NCBI GenBank assembly: GCA_041745515.1
Contig: JBGTIU010000114.1
Location: forward strand, 1-5,608
Length of the DNA: 5,608 nucleotides
Direction: 5' to 3'
Source of the DNA: JAKFWF01 sp041745515
GTDB taxonomy: Bacteria > Pseudomonadota > Alphaproteobacteria > Rhizobiales > Hyphomicrobiaceae
Positions 1 to 4,283 of the stretch are shown here, piece after piece. Both the position numbers and the translations under genes were made by a program. Under the pieces are notes generated by a model. That model saw only the letters and a list, made by a program, of their open reading frames with translations, was not told where the DNA came from and made no database searches. Numbering within the stretch: the stretch's first letter is position 1; every line of letters begins with the position of its first letter.

Positions 1-1509
1 CCCGACCCCGGTCGGTGCGCGGTACTCGCCAAACACGCGCCGCAATGCTGCTCCCCATTCGCCAGTAGTTGCCCCAGCTTTGGCGGCGGCAATCGACGGC
101 TCCATGATATTGCTGCCGTCACGCGCGCAACGCTCCAATTCGGACAGTGCCGTCGCGACGGCTGCTGCGTCCCGTTGGCCGCGCCACACCTCGAGGCGCG
201 CGATCTGCCCAGCTTCGACGCCGGCTTCGATGGTTTCGACCGCACCTTCGCCAGCCGACAGCGGCGAGGTTTCGGTCTCCGTGTAGCGGTTGACGCCGAC
301 CACCACCTGGGCGCCGGTTTCGATACCGCGCAGGCGCGCACCGTTGCTTTCGACCAGCCCGCGCTTCATGTAGTCGATGGCCGCTACCGCGCCGCCCAGT
401 TGCTCGATCACGGCAAGCTCGGCCCGCGCCTGCATTTTCAGCGCCTCGACCTTGGTATCGATCACCGCCGAGCCATCGAAAATATCGCCGTACTCCAGTA
501 GATCGGTCTCGTAAGCCAGCACTTGCTGCATCCGCAATGACCACTGCTGGTCCCAGGGACGCGGCAGGCCCAATGCCTCGTTCCAGGCCGGCAATTGCAC
601 GGCCCGTGCGCGTGCGCGCTTCGACAAAGTCACCGCCAGCATCTCAATGAGAATCCGATAAACGTTATTTTCCGGCTGCTGCTCGGTCAGCCCGAGCGAG
701 TTGACCTGCACACCATAACGGAACATGCGGTGCTTCGGCTCAGTGACGCCGTAGCGATTGACGCAGATCTCGTCCCACAGGTCGACGAAGGCGCGCATCT
801 TGCAGATCTCAGTGATGAACTTGAGACCGGCATTGACGAAGAACGACACTCGCCCCACCACCGCGCCGAACGCCTCGGGTCCGACCGCACCGGATGCTTT
901 CACGGTATCGAGCACGGCGATCGCGGTGGCGAGCGCGAACGACAGTTCCTGCACCGGCGTGGCGCCGGCTTCCTGCAGATGATACGAGCACACGTTCGTC
1001 GGATTCCAGCGCGGCACCTTCGCACAGGAGAACACCACCGTATCCTTGATCAGCCGCAGCGACGGCTCCGGCGGGAACACGTACGTCCCGCGGGACAGGT
1101 ACTCCTTGATGATGTCGTTCTGGATGGTGCCAGTGAGCTTGTCGCGCGGCATTCCCTGATCGTCGGCGACCGCCACGTAGAGCGCGAACAGCCACGCGGC
1201 CGTCGCATTGATTGTCATCGAGGTGTTCATCTGGTCAAGCGGAATGCCCGCCAGCAGCTGGCGCATATCGCCGATGTGCGAAATCGGCACGCCGACCTTG
1301 CCGACCTCGCCGCGCGCCAGCGGGTGATCGCTGTCGTAACCCGTCTGGGTCGGCAAGTCGAAGGCGATCGAAAGGCCGGTCTGCCCCTTGGCCAGATTGC
1401 GACGGTAGAGTTCGTTCGACTTGGCAGCCGTGGAATGGCCGGCATACGTCCGGAACAGCCACGGTGCGTCGAGGTTTTTTGGCGGGTTATCCCGTGCGGA
1501 GCTCGGCAT
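1..1509 (-). CDS. ecm: Ethylmalonyl-CoA mutase (MeaA/Ecm type), 3' end cut off by window edge
   Basis: Coenzyme-B12-dependent mutase that converts (2R)-ethylmalonyl-CoA to (2S)-methylsuccinyl-CoA in the cytoplasmic ethylmalonyl-CoA pathway. I translated all 503 codons inside the window and found no stop or frameshift. The residues form the methylmalonyl-CoA mutase-type TIM barrel: PWLFRTYAGHST at 16-27, a substrate-loop region FDLPTQTGYDSDH at 50-62, NTSMTINATAAW at 95-106, and SYHLQEAGA at 175-183. By family knowledge, Tyr22 and His177 align with the active-site Tyr89 and His244 of methylmalonyl-CoA mutase. The PTQTGYDSD version of the loop (methylmalonyl mutases have ATHRGYDSD) and the nearby ccr favour the ethylmalonyl enzyme. 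The family is about 650-680 residues long, so roughly the last 150-170, including the B12-binding DxHxxG domain, lie beyond position 1. The start is ATG at 1509; an in-frame TAA immediately precedes it, so no longer start is possible. The Shine-Dalgarno match is weak (GGTGA three bases upstream). Another acyl-CoA mutase of this family is the main alternative. Confidence 0.93.
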   Translation of the reverse strand, partial: MPSSARDNPPKNLDAPWLFRTYAGHSTAAKSNELYRRNLAKGQTGLSIAFDLPTQTGYDSDHPLARGEVGKVGVPISHIGDMRQLLAGIPLDQMNTSMTINATAAWLFALYVAVADDQGMPRDKLTGTIQNDIIKEYLSRGTYVFPPEPSLRLIKDTVVFSCAKVPRWNPTNVCSYHLQEAGATPVQELSFALATAIAVLDTVKASGAVGPEAFGAVVGRVSFFVNAGLKFITEICKMRAFVDLWDEICVNRYGVTEPKHRMFRYGVQVNSLGLTEQQPENNVYRILIEMLAVTLSKRARARAVQLPAWNEALGLPRPWDQQWSLRMQQVLAYETDLLEYGDIFDGSAVIDTKVEALKMQARAELAVIEQLGGAVAAIDYMKRGLVESNGARLRGIETGAQVVVGVNRYTETETSPLSAGEGAVETIEAGVEAGQIARLEVWRGQRDAAAVATALSELERCARDGSNIMEPSIAAAKAGATTGEWGAALRRVFGEYRAPTGVG

Positions 1510-1512
1510 TTA

Positions 1513-1543
1513 TCACCACGTGTTCGCAGTTGCGATATGGTGA
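1513..1543 (-). promoter_or_regulatory. Nested imperfect inverted repeat over the mutase translation start region
   Basis: On the minus strand the outer arms TCACCA (1543-1538) and TGGTGA (1518-1513) enclose inner arms TCGCA (1535-1531) and TGCGA (1528-1524). The two dyads are almost concentric. The outer downstream arm ends three bases before the mutase ATG and contains the only Shine-Dalgarno-like sequence there. It could be an RNA hairpin that masks ribosome binding, or a DNA operator. It sits in the 74-bp gap between the small membrane-protein gene and the mutase. No regulator can be named from sequence alone, and a dyad of this size can arise by chance. Confidence 0.35.
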
Positions 1544-1583
1544 CGCCGCGCCAGCCGCGACGCAAGCATAATTACCCGTTTGC

Positions 1584-1907
1584 CTATTGGGCGCGCGGAG
1601 GCGCTCCCTCGGTGAGCGACATGGCCAAACGCACGATCGCAACAATGACGATCAAGGCCGCTATCATGCCGACGCCTGTCGAGAACCCGAGGGCGGCTCC
1701 GCGATCGAGCGATGCCACGAAGTTGCTCTCGCGCAGTAGCACGTTCGCCGCGAGGGCGCTGAGCACCAACAAAGGAAAAGCCGCGATCGCAAGGCCCGGT
1801 ATCGATACCATCATTCGCATGATCATGAAGCCCCACCCACAGATCATGATCACCAGCGTCAGGCTCTCGGTGTCCAACGCAAACATGCGTACCATGAAGT
1901 TTGCCAT
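1584..1907 (-). CDS. Unrecognised small membrane protein, about three transmembrane segments
   Basis: A 107-residue protein that I do not recognise. It has strongly hydrophobic stretches at about residues 16-33, 36-58 and 72-95, separated by short polar pieces (Arg31 between the first two; Arg59 to Arg69 between the second and third). There is no clear signal peptide and there are no catalytic motifs. The short N-terminus (Asp12, Glu14) and the C-terminal tail ending GAPPRAQ are hydrophilic. That points to an inner-membrane protein of small helical-bundle type. The start is supported by GGAG seven bases upstream of the ATG at 1907 and by a TATAAA box about 39 bases upstream. The gene lies between ccr and the mutase, is transcribed toward the mutase and ends 74 bp before it, so co-transcription is plausible. 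A role linked to the ethylmalonyl-CoA pathway would be pure inference. A long reading frame on the opposite strand here is a shadow. Confidence 0.75.
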   Translation of the reverse strand: MANFMVRMFALDTESLTLVIMICGWGFMIMRMMVSIPGLAIAAFPLLVLSALAANVLLRESNFVASLDRGAALGFSTGVGMIAALIVIVAIVRLAMSLTEGAPPRAQ

Positions 1908-1945
1908 GATTGCGCTCCAGTTGGCGACACGGCCCGTTGCGAAAC

Positions 1946-1951
1946 TTTATA
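1946..1951 (-). promoter_or_regulatory. Candidate -10 box for the small membrane-protein gene
   Basis: The minus strand reads TATAAA, five of six matches to the sigma-70 consensus. It is placed so that transcription would start near 1938 and leave a leader of about 30 bases before the ATG at 1907. No good -35 hexamer is visible at 16-18 bp spacing, so the promoter may be weak, need an activator or be a chance AT-rich match. Confidence 0.3.
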
Positions 1952-2052
1952 CAGTGAACGGTAGTTTAATCTTGAAGTCTTAATCAGCGGTTTACGAACC
2001 CGCAACGCTGCCCCACCACCGCGCATTTCCTTCGCTTCGGTTAAGAATTTCC

Positions 2053-2082
2053 TTGAAACTCCCATAAAAATGCTGCGATCAT
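2053..2082 (+). promoter_or_regulatory. Candidate promoter of ccr
   Basis: TTGAAA (2053-2058, five of six matches to the -35 consensus) is followed after 18 bp by GATCAT (2077-2082, four of six matches to the -10 consensus). This would start transcription near 2089 and leave a leader of about 58 bases before the ccr ATG at 2147. The TGC-rich dyad at 2071-2096 overlaps the spacer, the -10 box and the predicted start. The surrounding 2040-2070 stretch is AT-rich compared with its neighbours, which fits a promoter. It is a visual call only. Confidence 0.3.
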
Positions 2083-2096
2083 GTTGCGTTGCAGCA
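2071..2096 (+). promoter_or_regulatory. TGC-rich inverted repeat upstream of ccr, possible operator
   Basis: TGCTGC at 2071-2076 and GCAGCA at 2091-2096 form a perfect six-base inverted repeat with a 14-bp spacer. The spacer holds a further TTGC (2084-2087) that pairs with GCAA (2094-2097). PhaR-type regulators of carbon storage in alphaproteobacteria bind TGC-rich dyads, and ccr shares the acetoacetyl/crotonyl-CoA branch with polyhydroxybutyrate synthesis, so a PhaR-like site is a reasonable guess. Which protein binds here, if any, is inference. Confidence 0.35.
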
Positions 2097-2146
2097 ATTG
2101 GCCGGCTACGCACTAGCAACCGGCGCTCGCACGGGGTTTTCGCGTC

Positions 2147-3463
2147 ATGTCCAAGACTACAGCCAGCCGATCAGAAGTCTCCCTAGCCACCGCCGCTCCT
2201 GCCGGGGTATTGAAAGAGCTGTATGAGGTCGGCGAAATCCCGCCGCTCGGCCATGTGCCGAAAAACATGTACGCCTGGGCAATCCGCAAGGAACGCCACG
2301 GCGATCCGGACACCGCCATGCAGGTCGAGGTGGTGCCGACGTGGACGCTCGACAGCCACGACGTGCTGGTGCTCGTGATGGCGGCCGGCGTCAACTACAA
2401 CGGCGTGTGGGCGGCGCTAGGCAAGCCGATATCTCCCTTTGACGGCCACAAACAACCCTACCACGTCGCCGGCTCCGACGCCTCCGGCGTGGTCTGGGCC
2501 GTGGGCTCCAAGGTCAAGCGCTGGAAGGTCGGTGACGAGGTCGTCATTCACTGCAACCAGGACGACGGAGACGACGAGGAATGCAACGGCGGCGACCCGA
2601 TGTTCTCCTCCTCGCAGCGAATTTGGGGATATGAAACGCCGGACGGTTCTTTCTCCCAATTTACCCGCGTCCAGGACCGGCAGCTGATGGAGCGTCCGAA
2701 GCACCTAACCTGGGAAGAGTGCGCCTGTTACACGCTGGTGCTCGCCACCGCCTATCGTATGCTGTTCGGCCATCGGCCGCATGTCTTGCGGCCCGGTCAC
2801 AACGTGCTGGTGTGGGGTGCGTCCGGCGGCCTCGGATCGATGGCGGTGCAGCTCATCGCGACTTCGGGCGCCAATGCGGTCGGCGTCGTCTCCGAGGACG
2901 AGAAACGCGAGTTCGTGATGCAGCTTGGCGCGCGCGGGGTTATCAATCGCAAGAACTTCGATTGCTGGGGTGAAATGCCGGACATCGGCACACCCGCCTA
3001 CGCCGAGTGGTTCAGACAAGCCCGCAAGTTCGGCGCTGCCATCTGGGAGACGACGGGCAAGGGCAACAACGTCGACTTCGTATTTGAGCATCCCGGTGCC
3101 GCGACATTTCCGGTGTCGGTGTTCGTCGTAAAGCGCGGCGGCATGGTGGTGATCTGCGCCGGTACCACCGGCTACAAGCTGACTATCGACGCGCGCTATC
3201 TATGGATGCACCAGAAGCGCGTGCAGGGCAGTCATTTCGCCAATCTTCTGCAAGCCGCCCAGGCCAACAAGCTCGTTGTCGAGCGCCGCATCGATCCGTG
3301 CATGTCGGAAGTGTTCGCTTGGGAGCAGATCCCGAAAGCCCACATGCGGATGCTCAAGAACGAGCACCGGCCCGGCAACATGGCGGTGATGGTGTCGAGC
3401 CCGAGGACCGGACTGCGAACTTTCGAGGATGTGATCGAAGAGAGCCGCAGAAGGTTCGGATAG
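2147..3463 (+). CDS. ccr: Crotonyl-CoA carboxylase/reductase
   Basis: Reductively carboxylates crotonyl-CoA with CO2 and NADPH to (2S)-ethylmalonyl-CoA, the signature step of the ethylmalonyl-CoA pathway; cytoplasmic. The 438 residues match the usual length of about 430. It is a medium-chain dehydrogenase/reductase. The N-terminal substrate domain carries GVNYNGVW (81-88), PYHVAGSDASG (104-114) and GDEVVIHCNQDDGDDEECNG (129-148). The NADPH Rossmann motif WGASGGLGS lies at 223-231, FEHPG at 313-317, and MHQKRVQGSHFANL at 354-367. Residues known from the Kitasatospora enzyme to hold CO2 appear conserved: an Asn in the VNYN motif (83 or 85), Glu163 and His363. The neighbouring Phe is Tyr162 here (RIWGYETPDG), as in other alphaproteobacterial enzymes. 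The start is ATG at 2147 with only a weak GGGG ten bases upstream; the conserved core begins near residue 23. It is divergent from the membrane-protein/mutase pair and convergent with the bactofilin gene. Confidence 0.97.
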   Translation: MSKTTASRSEVSLATAAPAGVLKELYEVGEIPPLGHVPKNMYAWAIRKERHGDPDTAMQVEVVPTWTLDSHDVLVLVMAAGVNYNGVWAALGKPISPFDGHKQPYHVAGSDASGVVWAVGSKVKRWKVGDEVVIHCNQDDGDDEECNGGDPMFSSSQRIWGYETPDGSFSQFTRVQDRQLMERPKHLTWEECACYTLVLATAYRMLFGHRPHVLRPGHNVLVWGASGGLGSMAVQLIATSGANAVGVVSEDEKREFVMQLGARGVINRKNFDCWGEMPDIGTPAYAEWFRQARKFGAAIWETTGKGNNVDFVFEHPGAATFPVSVFVVKRGGMVVICAGTTGYKLTIDARYLWMHQKRVQGSHFANLLQAAQANKLVVERRIDPCMSEVFAWEQIPKAHMRMLKNEHRPGNMAVMVSSPRTGLRTFEDVIEESRRRFG

Positions 3464-3464
3464 G

Positions 3465-3492
3465 GCGGCGGTCAAGCTTTGAGAGGCGCCGC
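3465..3492. terminator. Possible stem-loop between convergent ccr and bactofilin genes
   Basis: GCGGCG (3465-3470) pairs with CGCCGC (3487-3492). Inside, TCAA (3472-3475) pairs with TTGA (3479-3482) around a three-base loop, with an uneven internal bulge. It begins two bases after the ccr stop codon and ends 22 bases from the bactofilin stop, a natural place for a shared terminator. Neither strand has a T-run after the stem, so it does not meet the usual intrinsic-terminator pattern. Confidence 0.3.
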
Positions 3493-3514
3493 GAGCCAGG
3501 ATCAGCGCCAGACC

Positions 3515-4165
3515 TCATGCAAACACCGCGACACGCACAGTCCTGGCCGGCCCCGATGAGGCGCCGGCCTGGTCTGTCACTGATACATCGAAGCTCGCTG
3601 CCTCGCCGACCGAGCCATCGTGCACGAAAAACATGCCGCTGCTCTGCAGCTCGGGCTGGGTAAAGTGGTCAACCGAGGTGGTTCTCGCCGATTCGCGCGC
3701 GACGAAGCCATTGACTGGTCGCGACACCGCGAACACGAGGCTTTTAACTGGGCTATCGGGATCTATCGCCGTCAGGTCCTCGGTAGTGATCCTCACCGAT
3801 CGGCCACGTTTGACCGCGAGATTGAGGTCGCCAGCGATTTCCGGCGGCACGTTGCGCACGTCTGCGCTGAGCTCTGCGCCATCTTGTATCGCGATCCGGC
3901 CGTAGCGGACGTCGCCGCGAACGCTGCCGGATCTGCCGATCTGGATCAGCTGACGCACCACCACGTGCCCCTGCACTTCGCCGTCAATCTCGGCGCTATC
4001 GGCGATCAGCGTGCCGTAAATCCGGCCCCCCTTGTGGACGACCACGTGTTCGGCCGAAAGCGAGCCCTCAATCATGCCCAACACGTCGACGTGGCGGCCA
4101 TTGCGCACCTCGCCTTGAATAAAAATGTCGGCGGCAATGACAGCCTGACCTTTGGTTTTGTCCAT
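3515..4165 (-). CDS. Bactofilin fused to a CSPG/cadherin-like C-terminal domain
   Basis: A 216-residue protein with two parts. Residues about 12-105 are a bactofilin (polymer-forming cytoskeletal) domain, a right-handed beta-helix that polymerises without nucleotide. It shows the expected string of short Gly-x-Val/Leu turns: GEV 18-20, GMIEGSL 30-36, GGRIYGTL 46-53, DGEVQG 61-66, GSVRGDV 80-86. Residues about 114-215 resemble one chondroitin-sulfate-proteoglycan (NG2) repeat of the cadherin-like clan: LAVKRGRSVRITTEDL, DPDSP 135-139, FTQPEL 168-173, FVHDGS 180-185, SFDVSVTD 191-198. No signal peptide or membrane segment is visible, so the protein should be cytoplasmic or peripherally membrane-attached. 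Bactofilins usually have short disordered tails, so the second domain is unusual. AGGA sits six bases upstream of the ATG at 4165. The gene is convergent with ccr and divergent from polA. The bactofilin call is firm; the repeat call rests on motif memory. Confidence 0.92.
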   Translation of the reverse strand: MDKTKGQAVIAADIFIQGEVRNGRHVDVLGMIEGSLSAEHVVVHKGGRIYGTLIADSAEIDGEVQGHVVVRQLIQIGRSGSVRGDVRYGRIAIQDGAELSADVRNVPPEIAGDLNLAVKRGRSVRITTEDLTAIDPDSPVKSLVFAVSRPVNGFVARESARTTSVDHFTQPELQSSGMFFVHDGSVGEAASFDVSVTDQAGASSGPARTVRVAVFA

Positions 4166-4224
4166 GACAATTCCTGTTATCCTGCCATAACGCGATTTAT
4201 CTCCTTAGAGCAGGATCGTTGGAA

Positions 4225-4283
4225 ATGGGAGCGCACAAGTGTTGCCATCACCAATGACCGCACTCGACACCGGGACACAATGA
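4225..4283 (+). other. Two tiny overlapping reading frames ahead of polA, possible leader ORFs
   Basis: ATG at 4225 opens a ten-codon frame (MGAHKCCHHQ) ending TGA at 4255-4257. That stop overlaps the ATG at 4254 of a nine-codon frame (MTALDTGTQ), whose TGA at 4281-4283 overlaps the polA ATG at 4280. Both overlaps have the ATGA form typical of translational coupling. AGGA at 4212-4215 lies nine bases before the first ATG, while polA itself has only GGGA four bases upstream. Frames this short are common by chance and there is no direct evidence that they are translated. Confidence 0.2.

Noticed and set aside
119..544. Minus-strand frame of 141 residues
   Set aside because: It overlaps the mutase in another frame. 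The mutase frame reads without interruption through the whole stretch with recognisable family sequence, so no frameshift is needed.
595..1983. Long 462-residue open frame on the plus strand
   Set aside because: It lies antisense to the mutase and the small membrane-protein gene, both of which have better support. Its product is rich in Arg and His as expected for a shadow in GC-rich DNA and shows no family motif.
1859..2119. Minus-strand 86-residue frame across the ccr upstream region
   Set aside because: It overlaps the start of the membrane-protein gene and the promoter region, has no good ribosome binding site that I can see and has no recognisable domain.
2630..2637. Tyr in place of the Kitasatospora Phe next to the CO2-binding Glu of Ccr
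   Set aside because: The GYETPDG version is what I expect for alphaproteobacterial Ccr enzymes, so it is not a novel substitution.
4166..4182. Sequence on the minus strand before the bactofilin ATG that resembles part of the lac operator (GGATAACAGGAATTGTC)
   Set aside because: The resemblance is partial and without the operator symmetry. It is more simply explained as the ribosome binding site region.
4197..4207. TAAGGAG and GATAAA on the minus strand, a possible ribosome binding site or -10 box upstream of the bactofilin gene
   Set aside because: The only nearby ATG (4188) opens a three-codon frame, and no convincing -35 element is at the right spacing.
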